A stretch of 60,944 nucleotides of DNA from Aliivibrio finisterrensis. Its GTDB lineage: Bacteria; Pseudomonadota; Gammaproteobacteria; Enterobacterales; Vibrionaceae. Numbering within the stretch: position 1 is the first letter of the stretch; each line of letters begins with the position of its first letter. A program made the position numbers and the translations under genes. Below the pieces are notes generated by a model, which worked only from the letters and a program-made list of their open reading frames with translations, was not told the origin of the DNA and did not search any database. Shown here one piece after another: positions 1 through 9,391 of this stretch. Location: positions 1-60,944 of the forward strand of contig NZ_WBVP01000020.1 of assembly GCF_008933155.1 (NCBI RefSeq). Reading direction: 5' to 3'.

Positions 1-249
1 AAGCTAATCTCACCTGGGCTAATCTTAGCGCGAGAGGCCCGAAGGTCCCCCTCTTTGGTCCGAAGACATTATGCGGTATTAGCTATCGTTTCCAATAGTT
101 ATCCCCCACACTAAGGCATATTCCCAGGCATTACTCACCCGTCCGCCGCTCGTCAGCAAATTAGCAAGCTAATTTCTGTTACCGCTCGACTTGCATGTGT
201 TAGGCCTGCCGCCAGCGTTCAATCTGAGCCATGATCAAACTCTTCAATT
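1..249 (-). rRNA. rrs: 16S ribosomal RNA, 5' end (partial)
   Basis: The reverse complement reads the canonical bacterial 16S start (AGAGTTTGATCATGGCTCAG at about 245-226) followed by the conserved ACGCTGGCGGC segment and the vibrio-like V1/V2 region. The gene runs off the left edge of the window, so only about the first 250 nt are present. The mature 5' end is placed near 249 by comparison with known 16S genes. The V1 helix type fits Vibrionaceae, probably Aliivibrio. Confidence 0.97.
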
Positions 250-601
250 AAAGTTTTTTGATGTTCTTACTACTCTATATAAATAGGAGAAGAAAGAATA
301 TCGACTCAATGATTAATACTGATTCTTACATAAAAGTAAATTTGTGTAGTCACTCAGTTCATTGATAGTTGCTCACTTAAAATAAGTTAAGCTATTTTGA
401 CTATCAATCCATAAGTGTCCACACAGATTGCTAAGGTCTAATTATTAAAGAGCTCAAAACTCAGCTTTCGCCATGTTTTGCTTGAAGTGTCATTTAAATT
501 ACTAAAAGTAAGTTGCAAGCAACTTTTGAAGACTCCGTTCGCGTCAATGTTTCACTTCTTGCTGTACATACCCATTATTAGAATGGTTCATTGTGACAAC
601 G
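250..601 (-). other. rRNA operon leader with boxA
   Basis: About 350 nt of leader separate the rRNA promoter from mature 16S. On the minus strand 454-446 reads AGCTCTTTA, followed by AATCTGTGTGGACACTTATG (about 430-411). This matches the boxA antitermination element and its downstream segment in enterobacterial/vibrio rrn leaders. The leader should carry the Nus antitermination complex and half of the RNase III processing stem. I see no protein-coding gene here. Confidence 0.8.
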
Positions 602-660
602 GGAGCGGATTATAGACCTTTAATAACGAGTTGCAAGGCCTTTTTAAACATAAAAAACCG
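602..660 (-). promoter_or_regulatory. rRNA (rrn) promoter
   Basis: On the minus strand a -35 TTGCAA (636-631) and a perfect -10 TATAAT (614-609) are 16 bp apart. A GC-rich discriminator (CCGCTCCCG) follows, as expected for stringent-controlled rRNA promoters. The A/T-rich run just upstream (about 660-641) resembles an UP element. Transcription would begin near 601. Confidence 0.85.
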
Positions 661-701
661 AATGATTAAAAAACAATCAAGAACCTCAATTAAGACCACT
701 T

Positions 702-1082
702 TTATTGTTCCCACTCTTTCCTCATTCTCTTTATTACACTCTCAGGGACATTATGAATACTTTTAAATTGTCCTTTACACACTTCTATATGTAATTCGGC
801 ATTATACTTCTTAGCTATCTTTCTATATGCATCCATTTCCCATTGTTTCACAAAAGTATTCGCGACCACCACGCTTTTTCCATGATATAAATTAAATTCA
901 CACTGCGACTGACACCATTGATGAGCTGAACTTAATAAAGTACCGTCAAAACAATATAAACCTTCCTCATTAACAAAAAACTGATCCGCTTCAAGATGCA
1001 CTAATCCCAACGTTTGCGCTAACGTTGATTTACCACTTCCAGGTAAGCCTCTTAGTAAGCGTAACTCGAGTTTCTCCATCAT
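702..1082 (-). CDS. Small P-loop NTPase/kinase-like protein (AAA_33 / N4BP2 type)
   Basis: A 126-residue protein with a Walker A motif GLPGSGKST at residues 12-20. An acidic/aromatic stretch (EADQFFV, about 31-37) follows, as in small zeta-toxin-like or NEDD4-binding-protein-2-like P-loop kinases. This would be a nucleotide-dependent phosphotransferase of unknown substrate. Its ATG overlaps the stop of the upstream LysR gene (ATGA-type junction), so the two are probably translationally coupled. It is short for a kinase, with little lid or substrate-binding material, and the activity is inferred from the P-loop only. A 29-residue AT-rich gap separates its end from the rRNA promoter. Confidence 0.75.
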   Translation of the reverse strand: MMEKLELRLLRGLPGSGKSTLAQTLGLVHLEADQFFVNEEGLYCFDGTLLSSAHQWCQSQCEFNLYHGKSVVVANTFVKQWEMDAYRKIAKKYNAELHIEVCKGQFKSIHNVPESVIKRMRKEWEQ

Positions 1083-2002
1083 TTAGTCTGCCCTTTCATT
1101 AAGTTCTCTTTTACAAATTCAGTAAACACTTTTAAACGCGAAGGCATATATTTATTCTGAGCATATTGCATGGCTATTACGCCATGGTAATTCCCTTTGA
1201 TTTTCCAATCAGAAAGTACAGGGACAACATCTTTATTTTCCAATGCATCTTTAATCACAAAATCAGGGAAAATACCGACCCCAAAGCCATCTTTAACGCC
1301 ATTTAATCTCATTTGTGAATGATTGACAGCATAGCGCCCAGTAACAGCGATAACATGACTTTCTTCAGCTTTAACAAATTCCCAGATATGATCCGTTGTC
1401 GTTTCACCTAAATACAAACAGTCATGATGAATAAGATCGTGTGGGTTGGTTGGCAATCCTCTCTTCTCTATATAAGAAGGACTCGCACATAAGCTAAGGT
1501 TAACTTTACCGATCTCTTTCATGATCAGTCCTTCGGTCGGCTTGTCAGTTAAGCGAAAAACCACATCAATGCCTTGAGCTATCATATCAATATCGCCATC
1601 TGACGCTCTTAGCTTAAGTTGGATTTTAGGGTACTTAGTCAAAAAAGGCGTAACGAGCGGTTGAAGCACAATAGTTAAAAATGCCTTTGGTGCTGCTACC
1701 GTTAAACTTCCAGATGGAACGATATGTTCAGAACTAGAGATATCAATCGCTTGCTGTGCAGCTTCTACCATAATGACGGATTGCTGATATATTTTTTTAC
1801 CCGATTCAGTAATCAATAAACTGCGGGTTGTACGCTCAAAGAGTTTAACTGATAACGCATTTTCTAATCGAGTAATTAATTTACTCAATGCAGAAGGAGT
1901 TACTCCTAACTTCTTAGCAGCAGCAGTAAAACTACCTTCATTAACAACTACTATATATGTTGCTAAGTCTGGTAATAGAGTAATAAGTTTATTTGTGACC
2001 AT
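1079..2002 (-). CDS. LysR-family transcriptional regulator
   Basis: A 307-residue protein of standard LysR length. The N-terminal winged helix-turn-helix (about residues 10-68) contains the signature segment FTAAAKKLGVTPSALSKLITRLE, followed by a periplasmic-binding-protein-like effector domain. It resembles the CrgA/DmlR-type subgroup that has the family's RTTR-LxxT wing. It is divergent from kbl-tdh with 90 bp between the start codons, so it may control that operon, itself, or both. The overlapping P-loop gene is its only obvious co-transcribed partner. The effector is unknown. Confidence 0.9.
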   Translation of the reverse strand: MVTNKLITLLPDLATYIVVVNEGSFTAAAKKLGVTPSALSKLITRLENALSVKLFERTTRSLLITESGKKIYQQSVIMVEAAQQAIDISSSEHIVPSGSLTVAAPKAFLTIVLQPLVTPFLTKYPKIQLKLRASDGDIDMIAQGIDVVFRLTDKPTEGLIMKEIGKVNLSLCASPSYIEKRGLPTNPHDLIHHDCLYLGETTTDHIWEFVKAEESHVIAVTGRYAVNHSQMRLNGVKDGFGVGIFPDFVIKDALENKDVVPVLSDWKIKGNYHGVIAMQYAQNKYMPSRLKVFTEFVKENLMKGQTK

Positions 2003-2092
2003 GATTCACTAATGCTTTTCCATTTTTAGGGATAATAGTCGTAATTGATTTGAATTAGAATCTATTTATCATAACTAAAAGAAGGGAACACA

Positions 2093-3289
2093 ATGTCTTC
2101 TGCATTCTACACACAAATACAAAACCAAATTGAAGAAGTAAAAAACGAAGGTTTATATAAATCAGAGCGTATTATTACTTCAGCTCAAAAAGCATCTGTT
2201 TCTATTTCTACTGGTCAAGAAGTTCTAAATTTCTGTGCAAACAATTACTTAGGTTTAGCTAACCACCCTGCTCTAATTGAAGCTGCAAAAAATGGTATGG
2301 ATGAGCACGGCTTTGGTATGGCATCAGTTCGTTTTATCTGCGGCACTCAAGACTCACATAAAGTACTGGAAGAGAAACTATCTACTTTCTTAGGTAAAGA
2401 AGACACCATTCTTTACACATCATGTTTTGATGCTAATGCAGGTTTATTTGAAACAATTTTAGGCGCAGAAGATGCAATCATCTCTGATGCTTTAAACCAC
2501 GCATCAATCATTGATGGTGTCCGCCTTTGTAAAGCAATGCGTTTCCGTTACGCAAACAACAACATGGCTGAGTTAGAAGCACAATTAATTGCAGCGAAAG
2601 AAGCTGGCGCTCGTCATACTCTTATCGTTACAGATGGTGTGTTCTCAATGGACGGCGTAGTTGCAAATCTTCCTGCTATCTGTGATTTAGCTGATAAGTA
2701 CGAAGCACTTGTTATGGTCGATGACTCTCACGCTGTTGGCTTTATGGGCGAAAACGGTGCTGGTACTCATGAGCATCATGACGTTATTGACCGCATAGAT
2801 ATCATTACTGGTACGCTAGGTAAAGCAATGGGTGGCGCATCAGGCGGTTATACTTCAGGCAAAAAAGAAGTGATTGATTGGTTACGTCAACGTTCTCGTC
2901 CGTACCTATTCTCGAACTCTGTTGCCCCTGCGATTGTTTCTGCCTCTATTCGTGTTCTTGATTTACTGGCTGAGTCAGGTGATTTACGTACAAGCCTATG
3001 GGAAAACTCTGCTCATTTCCGTACTCGTATGGAAGCTGCTGGTTTCACAATGGGTGGTGCTGACCACGCCATTATCCCAATTATGCTAGGCGATGCAAAA
3101 CTAGCTGCTGAATTCGCAGAGCGTGCGTTAGAAAAAGGCATCTATGTTGTTGCTTTCTCTTTCCCAGTCGTGCCTAAAGGCCAAGCTCGTATTCGTACAC
3201 AAATGTCTGCTGCTCATTCTCGTGAGCAACTAGATCGCGCAATTGATGCCTTTATCGCTGTAGGTAAAGACATGGAGATCATCAAATAA
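2093..3289 (+). CDS. kbl: Glycine C-acetyltransferase (2-amino-3-ketobutyrate CoA ligase)
   Basis: The 398-residue length equals that of E. coli Kbl. It is a PLP-dependent alpha-oxoamine synthase that cleaves 2-amino-3-oxobutyrate with CoA to glycine and acetyl-CoA, the second step of threonine catabolism. The PLP lysine lies in [10 protein letters not shown] (lysine about residue 244), and the cofactor-holding DDSHAVGF motif is intact. An AAGGG ribosome-binding site precedes the ATG. The stop codon overlaps the tdh start by one base (TAATG), a typical coupled pair. Confidence 0.97.
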   Translation: MSSAFYTQIQNQIEEVKNEGLYKSERIITSAQKASVSISTGQEVLNFCANNYLGLANHPALIEAAKNGMDEHGFGMASVRFICGTQDSHKVLEEKLSTFLGKEDTILYTSCFDANAGLFETILGAEDAIISDALNHASIIDGVRLCKAMRFRYANNNMAELEAQLIAAKEAGARHTLIVTDGVFSMDGVVANLPAICDLADKYEALVMVDDSHAVGFMGENGAGTHEHHDVIDRIDIITGTLGKAMGGASGGYTSGKKEVIDWLRQRSRPYLFSNSVAPAIVSASIRVLDLLAESGDLRTSLWENSAHFRTRMEAAGFTMGGADHAIIPIMLGDAKLAAEFAERALEKGIYVVAFSFPVVPKGQARIRTQMSAAHSREQLDRAIDAFIAVGKDMEIIK

Positions 3290-4320
3290 TGAAAATTAAA
3301 GCACTATCAAAACTAAAACCTGAAGAAGGCATTTGGATGACCGAGGTTGAAAAACCTGAAATGGGTCATAACGATCTTCTTATCCGTATTAAGAAAACTG
3401 CAATTTGTGGTACTGATGTACATATCTACAACTGGGATGACTGGTCACAAAAAACCATTCCTGTTCCTATGGTTGTAGGCCATGAATACGTAGGTGAAGT
3501 GGTTGGTATTGGCCAAGAAGTTCGTGGTTTTGAGATTGGCGACCGTGTTTCTGGCGAAGGTCACATCACTTGTGGTCACTGTCGTAACTGTCGTGGCGGC
3601 CGCACGCACTTGTGCCGTAATACAACAGGAGTAGGTGTTAACCGCACTGGTGCATTCTCTGAATTCTTAGTTATCCCTGCATTCAATGCATTTAAGATCC
3701 CTGCTGGAATTTCTGATGACCTAGCATCTATCTTTGACCCATTCGGTAACGCGGTTCATACTGCCCTATCGTTTGACTTAGTTGGTGAAGACGTTCTAAT
3801 CACAGGTGCAGGTCCAATTGGTATCATGGCTGCGGCTGTTGCTAAACACGTAGGCGCTCGTCACGTAGTTATTACTGACGTAAATGAATACCGCTTAGAT
3901 CTTGCTAAAAAAATGGGCGTTACTCGCGCTGTTAACGTGATGAACGAAAAGCTTGAAGATGTAATGTCAGATCTTGGCATGACAGAAGGCTTTGATGTTG
4001 GCTTAGAAATGTCTGGAGTTCCATCAGCATTCAATAGCATGCTAACTAACATGAACCATGGCGGCAAAATATCTCTTCTAGGTATTCCACCATCAGACAT
4101 GGCGGTAGATTGGAACCAAGTAATCTTTAAAGGCTTGGTAATTAAAGGCATCTATGGTCGAGAAATGTTTGAAACGTGGTACAAAATGGCAAGTTTGATT
4201 CAATCAGGTTTAGACCTAACCCCGATTATTACTCATCACTACAAAATTGACGACTTCCAAGCAGGCTTCGATATGATGCGATCTGGTATGTCAGGTAAAG
4301 TTATTCTAGATTGGGAATAA
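3289..4320 (+). CDS. tdh: L-threonine 3-dehydrogenase
   Basis: A 343-residue zinc-dependent medium-chain dehydrogenase (E. coli Tdh is 341) that oxidises threonine to 2-amino-3-oxobutyrate with NAD+. Visible features are the catalytic zinc cysteine in AICGTDVH (about residue 38), the GHEYVGEV motif, the four-cysteine structural zinc lobe [15 protein letters not shown] (about 93-107) and the Rossmann glycines GAGPIG. Together with Kbl it forms the threonine-to-glycine plus acetyl-CoA pathway. A UUCG-looped terminator follows. Confidence 0.97.
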   Translation: MKIKALSKLKPEEGIWMTEVEKPEMGHNDLLIRIKKTAICGTDVHIYNWDDWSQKTIPVPMVVGHEYVGEVVGIGQEVRGFEIGDRVSGEGHITCGHCRNCRGGRTHLCRNTTGVGVNRTGAFSEFLVIPAFNAFKIPAGISDDLASIFDPFGNAVHTALSFDLVGEDVLITGAGPIGIMAAAVAKHVGARHVVITDVNEYRLDLAKKMGVTRAVNVMNEKLEDVMSDLGMTEGFDVGLEMSGVPSAFNSMLTNMNHGGKISLLGIPPSDMAVDWNQVIFKGLVIKGIYGREMFETWYKMASLIQSGLDLTPIITHHYKIDDFQAGFDMMRSGMSGKVILDWE

Positions 4321-4347
4321 TCATTCTCATTTAAAATTAACTATAAT

Positions 4348-4375
4348 AAGGCTAAACTTCGGATTGGCCTTTTTT
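4348..4375 (+). terminator. Rho-independent terminator after kbl-tdh
   Basis: AAGGCTAA and TTGGCCTT form a stem (one G-U pair) capped by an inner C(TTCG)G tetraloop and followed by TTTTTT. It overlaps the upstream TTG-initiated extension of the next ORF, which argues for that gene starting at 4400 instead. Confidence 0.8.
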
Positions 4376-4399
4376 ATATTTCCTATTAAAGAAGATAGT

Positions 4400-4744
4400 A
4401 TGCACGAATCAGACATCAATGGCTATCATGTTCACGTTTATTTCGATCAAACAAGTATCGATTTTGCTGTTAGTTTAACAAAACAGTTGCATGAAAAATT
4501 TGGATACCAATTAGGAAAAGTGAATCAAAAACCTGTCGGACCTCACCCAGTTTGGAGTCGACAAGTTTCTTTCAAGCATCATCATTATGATGAAGTAGTG
4601 GTATGGCTAGAAGAAAATAGAAATCAATTATCGGTGTTAGTCCATCCGTTAACTGAAGATGAATATCTTGATCACACTAGCTCTGCTGTGTGGTTAGGTT
4701 TACCACTAAAGCTAGATCTTAGTATATTCACTAATAAAGCATAA
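4400..4744 (+). CDS. DOPA 4,5-dioxygenase family protein
   Basis: A protein of about 114 residues. It has the small DOPA-dioxygenase-family pattern: an N-terminal HVHVYFD motif, a central GPHPVWSRQV and a C-terminal VHPLTEDEYLDHT, supplying conserved metal-ligand histidines. In fungi and plants related enzymes cleave the DOPA ring. The bacterial substrate is usually unknown. The ATG at 4400 is preferred over a TTG at 4364, because the latter lies inside the tdh terminator while the former has an AAGAAGA ribosome-binding site. It is convergent with the next gene. Confidence 0.8.
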   Translation: MHESDINGYHVHVYFDQTSIDFAVSLTKQLHEKFGYQLGKVNQKPVGPHPVWSRQVSFKHHHYDEVVVWLEENRNQLSVLVHPLTEDEYLDHTSSAVWLGLPLKLDLSIFTNKA

Positions 4745-4754
4745 CAACGACAGG

Positions 4755-4785
4755 CTTCTCTTAGTTACCTAATAAGTAAGAGAAG
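4755..4785. terminator. Hairpin between convergent genes
   Basis: CTTCTCTTA (4755-4763) pairs perfectly with TAAGAGAAG (4777-4785). It lies between the stops of the DOPA-dioxygenase-like gene and the minus-strand 415-residue gene. The T-tract is weak (TCGTTT), so termination strength is uncertain. Confidence 0.5.
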
Positions 4786-4789
4786 TCGT

Positions 4790-6037
4790 TTACTTTGCTT
4801 TATAAATTGAAAATTCTTTTGTCAATTTATACTCAGACCATTCGGTCTCACCCATCGCTTCAAGGTAGGCTTGTTTTGCTGCAATAAACGCGTTTTTATC
4901 ACTCATTGTTTTCGTTGAAAATATTTTAAATTTATAGCTGCTTCGCGGTGTTTGTCCAACAATACCTTTATAAATAGTTTCATCTTCTGCTACTTTAACA
5001 ACGACACCAATAACGCCAGATGAGGGGTGAGGAGCTTTAAAATACTTACCCTTTGCCGATTCAGCTTTACGTTCATTTTTATAATTAGCCCAATTATAAT
5101 TAGCCTTCATTAAAGCGACTTTTCGCAATACATGCGTAGGATGCGTACAAGCTATAAATTTGTGTAAATGAATAGTAGAACCAGTTTTCACAAATTCTTT
5201 CTTTACCACGAAATTAGACTTATCTTCCGCTTCAATCATGAGTATTTGCTTTGGTTTTCTTTTGAATTCAAACCAAGTATCTTTAAATTCAGCTTGGCAA
5301 CCATCCATTGCTTTCTGAATTAATTGATCACAAATTTCACGCATTTCAAATTTAGATAATGGTGTTGTTGTTAATGTTTTACTTGGTATAAAGCTTTTAA
5401 TATCTGCATCTTTTGTTTTTAAGTAAGTATCTAATACCTCACCTATTGCATTTAATTCCGCAAGGAATGCACCAAGATCATCAAAATTAACGTTATATAA
5501 ACTGCGAGAAAAATTATGTGAGCGGTAGCATGATTTGCTTTCATGTCGTTCAAAATGGCTATTAACGTAAGGCGTACCATTAACCATTGACAATTTTAAT
5601 TGAATATTTGGATGTAGACCTTTAAATGCAGATTTAGCAGTAAACGTTTTTACCTTACGAGCCGCGTCTGCTGTTTCATATTCATCTTGCTCAACAAGTT
5701 CAGCAATTGACCACGCCGCTTCAATAATCGCCTCTGAACGTGCATCTACGTCATCTTCTTCATTATCAAAATCAGCGTAATAAGCTTTACTATAATAAGG
5801 TTGTCCTTTACGAGCGAATCGAACTTGTGCAAATTCCATGCGACGACGTTTAGTTGATTGCCCATCATTCCAATTTATTCCAATCGGGATCCAATATTCA
5901 GTCCCCGCTATATCTACTGGCTTAACTCTTAATAACAAATTTTCTTCGATATATGTCTTTTTGCCACGTACGACAAGAAAAGTACTGTAATCCAATCGGG
6001 GAGATAAGGGATGGTACATAGTAAAGCCTCTGAACAC
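4790..6037 (-). CDS. Protein of unknown function, possible C-terminal AP2-like domain
   Basis: A 415-residue soluble, basic protein with no signal peptide or membrane segment. I do not recognise the family. The N-terminal part (about 1-110) is rich in charged residues (KRRRMEFAQVRFARKG). The C-terminal 90 residues have a beta-beta-beta-alpha flavour (GVIGVVVKVAE, IFSTKTMSDKNAFIAAKQAYLEAMG) that loosely recalls AP2-type DNA-binding domains found in phage and mobile proteins. That resemblance is only suggestive. It stands alone between two terminators, with no operon partner. Possible alternative start at M7. Confidence 0.6.
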   Translation of the reverse strand: MFRGFTMYHPLSPRLDYSTFLVVRGKKTYIEENLLLRVKPVDIAGTEYWIPIGINWNDGQSTKRRRMEFAQVRFARKGQPYYSKAYYADFDNEEDDVDARSEAIIEAAWSIAELVEQDEYETADAARKVKTFTAKSAFKGLHPNIQLKLSMVNGTPYVNSHFERHESKSCYRSHNFSRSLYNVNFDDLGAFLAELNAIGEVLDTYLKTKDADIKSFIPSKTLTTTPLSKFEMREICDQLIQKAMDGCQAEFKDTWFEFKRKPKQILMIEAEDKSNFVVKKEFVKTGSTIHLHKFIACTHPTHVLRKVALMKANYNWANYKNERKAESAKGKYFKAPHPSSGVIGVVVKVAEDETIYKGIVGQTPRSSYKFKIFSTKTMSDKNAFIAAKQAYLEAMGETEWSEYKLTKEFSIYKAK

Positions 6038-6161
6038 ATTGGAATAAACAAATCACACTAAATAAAAAGACTTGAAGAAAGCGCTTTTTATTAAATTGTT
6101 ATATGTTTTTATTATATCATCGTTTTAATTATTAATTCAATTCACTTATAACAATATAAAA

Positions 6162-6189
6162 AAAGGCATAAAAATGATCTTATGCCTTT
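6162..6189 (-). terminator. Terminator of the Lon-like protease gene
   Basis: A 10-bp perfect stem (AAAGGCATAA/TTATGCCTTT) with an 8-nt loop. On the minus strand it is followed by a run of T. Confidence 0.85.
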
Positions 6190-6204
6190 CTCCCTTTATT
6201 TTAT

Positions 6205-8538
6205 TTAAGGAGTTAGCTTAGAACGTATTACGTTATATATCCCCTCACCGCTTTCTAATTCAATAGGAGACCCCATCAGTAATTCAATCGATTCACTTAC
6301 GTGCTTCACAGCCCAAATTGTAAAAGTTCCTTTTTCTATCGCTTGTGTCACTTCACTATTTAACATTAAATTTTGAATATTAGATTGAGGAATAATCACA
6401 CCTTGATTAGGCTGTAATCCTTTGATTTTGCAAACTTGATAAAAACCCTCAATTTTTTCATTCACTCCACCAATTGGCTGTGCTTCACCAAACTGATTCA
6501 TAGAACCTGTAATTGCAATATCTTGACGAATTGGTTTTTCAGAAAAAGCGGAGATAATAGAACAAAACTCAGCCATTGATGCACTGTCGCCATCAACTCC
6601 TCCATAAGATTGCTCAAATGCCAAGCATGTCTTTAATGGAATTCTTTTTTCATTGCCAAATAACGAAGATAAATAAGCAGTAAGAATAAACACGCCTTTT
6701 GAGTGGATACTGCCTCCAAGCTCTACTTTTCTTTCAATATCAAACACTTCACCTTTACCAAAAGAGGTTGTTGCCGTGATTCTATTTGGCATACCGAATT
6801 GATGATTTGATGTCGATAATACAGATAATGCATTGATCTGCCCAACAACTCCTCCATCCGTTTCCATTAAAGTTGTACCATTAATAAAGCTTTGCATTAC
6901 CCCGTCTTGTACTCGATTCACTCGATGTTCTTTATTCGCTAATGCTTGTTCTACATGTTTTAAACGGATCATATTTGAATTAGCTGTCTTCGCTATATAG
7001 TTGGTTTCTTTTAATAAATTTGAAATATCAGCAGAATGTAGCGAAAGTCGATTCTGATCCCCTGCTTGACGAGAACTGTATTCTATAATTCGTTCTATTG
7101 CCTTTTTATCACATTGCAGCATTTTGCCATCATGGACAATACTTGAAATAAACTGAGCATAATGAAACTCCGAAGCCTCAGTTCTTGGCATATCGTCTTC
7201 AAAGTCCGCAGTCACTTTAAACAATTCACTAAATTCTGAATCATAATGCTGAAGTAATTGGTAAGTTTGATAATCACCAAATAAAATTATTTTTACATTA
7301 AGCTGAATAGGCTCTGGCTCTAAAGAAACCGTACCTGAAAGTGTTACTTCTTTTTCAAGTGAACTCAGATTCAAATTTTGAGAACGTAAGGCTCGTTTTA
7401 ACCCATCCCAAACATACGGTCTCTCAAGCACTTTCACTGCATCCATAAGCAATACCCCCCCATTTGCTTTATGGAGACTCCCAGCTCGAATTAAAGAATA
7501 ATCCGTAAAGACCGTTCCTTTAAATGTTGCATTTTCGATATAGCCAAACAAATTATGATAGCTCGGGCTCTCTTCTACAATGAGTGGAAACTGTTCATCT
7601 TTTTGGCTAACAAGTAAATTAATCTGATATCTTCTTGGTAATTTTTTCTCTAGCGATGCATACGCTAACTCAGCCTCTTCTTTGCCTTCTTGAAGGAACA
7701 CATCAAAATTTTCTAATATGTCTTTTTCCATCTCTTTAAGATGTTGGGTAATGATTTTTGATTCATTATATTTACTTTTAATTGCTTCAAAGTTAACCGT
7801 TAATACTTGAGAAACAACATCTTCATTGAGCTTTTCAATCTTATCGGAATATTTGTCTTCCCACTCTGTCAATTGACGAACAAGGCTTCGTAATTTAATT
7901 TCTAACTCATCAATAATAGACTCAAGCTGACGCTGCTCTTGCCTATCTAACGCATCAAACGTTTCTTCGGTATGAAGTTCCTCACCGTTCATTGCGATAA
8001 ATTGATAATCACCTTGTGCAGTTACTGCAAGGCTAATCCCTTTGCTTTTTGCTTCTTTGGTTAATGTACCAAGCAAAGATTCTTGTTTATCAACCAATTG
8101 ATTCTTTAATGTACCCGTTCTGGTATAATAAAGTTCATTATCAAAAGCTAATGGGATCGCTTTTACCAATTTTAAGGTTATCTTTTCAATTTCTTTTTTA
8201 AAACTTAACCCCGTTCCAATCGGTAATTTGAGTACTTTAGGGGTTCGAGTATCATCAAAATTAGTAACATAACACCAATCATATACTCCATTACCCGCTG
8301 GGTTATGACGTTTAAGATAGCGTAATACCATGGTGCGTTTACCAAGGCCATTTTGACCGACAGCGTAAATATTATAGCCTCGATCGGGAATAGACATCGC
8401 AAACTCAACGGCTTGTTGCGCTCTGTCTTGCCCTACAATTTCATCAATGGGTGTAATATATTTTGTTGATTTACAAGTATTTTCATCAAGACTTGCAGAA
8501 CGATACACTTGCTTATGCGTGAGAGGTAAAGTTGACAT
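6205..8538 (-). CDS. Lon-like ATP-dependent protease (S16 family)
   Basis: A 777-residue protein combining an AAA+ ATPase region with a C-terminal Lon (S16) protease domain. Walker A is GQNGLGKRT at residues 61-69. The catalytic Ser-Lys dyad is Ser652 in DGDSASM and Lys695 in NEKIEGF, 43 residues apart as in E. coli Lon. It belongs to the group of Lon homologues annotated as putative ATP-dependent protease (YcbZ/LonH type), with a helical insertion (about 190-310) in the ATPase part. The ATG at 8538 has an AGAGG ribosome-binding site; an upstream in-frame start at 8595 does not. Likely cytoplasmic protein quality control; targets unknown. Confidence 0.88.
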   Translation of the reverse strand: MSTLPLTHKQVYRSASLDENTCKSTKYITPIDEIVGQDRAQQAVEFAMSIPDRGYNIYAVGQNGLGKRTMVLRYLKRHNPAGNGVYDWCYVTNFDDTRTPKVLKLPIGTGLSFKKEIEKITLKLVKAIPLAFDNELYYTRTGTLKNQLVDKQESLLGTLTKEAKSKGISLAVTAQGDYQFIAMNGEELHTEETFDALDRQEQRQLESIIDELEIKLRSLVRQLTEWEDKYSDKIEKLNEDVVSQVLTVNFEAIKSKYNESKIITQHLKEMEKDILENFDVFLQEGKEEAELAYASLEKKLPRRYQINLLVSQKDEQFPLIVEESPSYHNLFGYIENATFKGTVFTDYSLIRAGSLHKANGGVLLMDAVKVLERPYVWDGLKRALRSQNLNLSSLEKEVTLSGTVSLEPEPIQLNVKIILFGDYQTYQLLQHYDSEFSELFKVTADFEDDMPRTEASEFHYAQFISSIVHDGKMLQCDKKAIERIIEYSSRQAGDQNRLSLHSADISNLLKETNYIAKTANSNMIRLKHVEQALANKEHRVNRVQDGVMQSFINGTTLMETDGGVVGQINALSVLSTSNHQFGMPNRITATTSFGKGEVFDIERKVELGGSIHSKGVFILTAYLSSLFGNEKRIPLKTCLAFEQSYGGVDGDSASMAEFCSIISAFSEKPIRQDIAITGSMNQFGEAQPIGGVNEKIEGFYQVCKIKGLQPNQGVIIPQSNIQNLMLNSEVTQAIEKGTFTIWAVKHVSESIELLMGSPIELESGEGIYNVIRSKLTP

Positions 8539-8781
8539 AAGGCGACCTCTTATTTTGTTATAATTCTCATCAGTATAGATTGAAAAAAATAACAATTAAG
8601 TGACCTAGAGTTAAATATTTGAAAAATTTATGGTTTTCACCAAGAAAGGCGGTTAAAAATAAGATGAAATTATCACTATTACAAAACGCCAGATACGAAA
8701 AAGCACGCCACTAAGTGCCTATTTTTCAATAAAATTGAATTTTAAAACAGGAACAATCTCTTGAGGAGGATAAAAAGAGAT

Positions 8782-8856
<75 letters not shown>

Positions 8857-8876
8857 ACATCGTTGGAACGGGATAG

Positions 8877-8904
8877 ATAATGCCACACTGAGCGCTGAGG
8901 TAAA
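8877..8904 (-). promoter_or_regulatory. Promoter of tRNA-Gly
   Basis: Minus-strand -35 TTTACC (8904-8899), 16-bp spacer, -10 CATTAT (8882-8877), then a C-rich discriminator CTATCCCG, typical of stable-RNA promoters. Confidence 0.65.
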
Positions 8905-8983
8905 GTTCTTTTTTCATTTCAATAAGTTAAACGGTGGATATTTGTTCAAATAACAATAAAAACCGAAGCTAGATCACAAAAAA

Positions 8984-9016
8984 CCTATTCAAAAACTTAT
9001 GCTGCTTTTGAATAGG
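8984..9016 (-). terminator. Hairpin/terminator containing the arfA stop codon
   Basis: CCTATTCAAAA and TTTTGAATAGG form a perfect 11-bp inverted repeat. On the minus strand the hairpin is followed by TTTTTTG. The arfA TAA (8999-8997) is inside the hairpin region, at the loop/3' arm boundary. The last sense codons are therefore in the 5' arm and loop. See finding on arfA non-stop control. Confidence 0.85.
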
Positions 9017-9197
9017 GCTCTTTAAACCCTTTATATTTTTCTTTACGAGCAAAGCTGCCCTTCCCTTTTTTGGCTTTCATTACCCTTGTTGTAAATAATT
9101 GACTTGTAACAACGGCTTTTAAAGCATTATCTCTAATCGTGCCTCTGCCATGCTCATGTTCAGAAGCTGGCATCCCTTCTTTTCTATTCTTTTTCAT
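8997..9197 (-). CDS. arfA: Alternative ribosome-rescue factor ArfA
   Basis: A 66-residue basic protein. The core GTIRDNALKAVVTSQLFTTRV followed by KAKKGKGSFARK matches ArfA, which binds stalled ribosomes lacking a stop codon and recruits RF2 as a backup for tmRNA. The conserved KGKGS motif that reaches the empty mRNA channel is present. The start at 9197 is chosen because it leaves an N-terminus of family length; a GTG at 9236 would add 13 residues. The 3' end is folded into a hairpin holding the stop codon, which fits the family's control by production from truncated mRNA. Confidence 0.88.
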   Translation of the reverse strand: MKKNRKEGMPASEHEHGRGTIRDNALKAVVTSQLFTTRVMKAKKGKGSFARKEKYKGFKEPYSKAA

Positions 9198-9326
9198 AGC
9201 GTCTCGTTCTCTTTTATCTGTATAAATACCGAGCACATTCTCTTTTCTTTTACCTTTTAAGTCAAATTTGTTACTAATTTCTACTTTATCCTATTTGTTT
9301 TATTCATTTTGCTTTAGAATCCTTTC

Positions 9327-9361
9327 GCCTAAGCAAACGATTAACTCGATAATTCTTAGGC
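9327..9361 (+). promoter_or_regulatory. Leader hairpin of pyrC
   Basis: GCCTAAG (9327-9333) pairs with CTTAGGC (9355-9361) just upstream of a pyrimidine-rich stretch and the pyrC ribosome-binding site (GGTGGGAG). A -10-like TAGAAT lies at 9315-9320. pyrC leaders in enterobacteria regulate translation through start-site choice and a hairpin. Whether this element does the same is inference; it might instead act as an attenuator-like terminator. Confidence 0.4.
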
Positions 9362-9391
9362 TCTTATTTCTTTTTCTGGTGGGAGCAGCAA

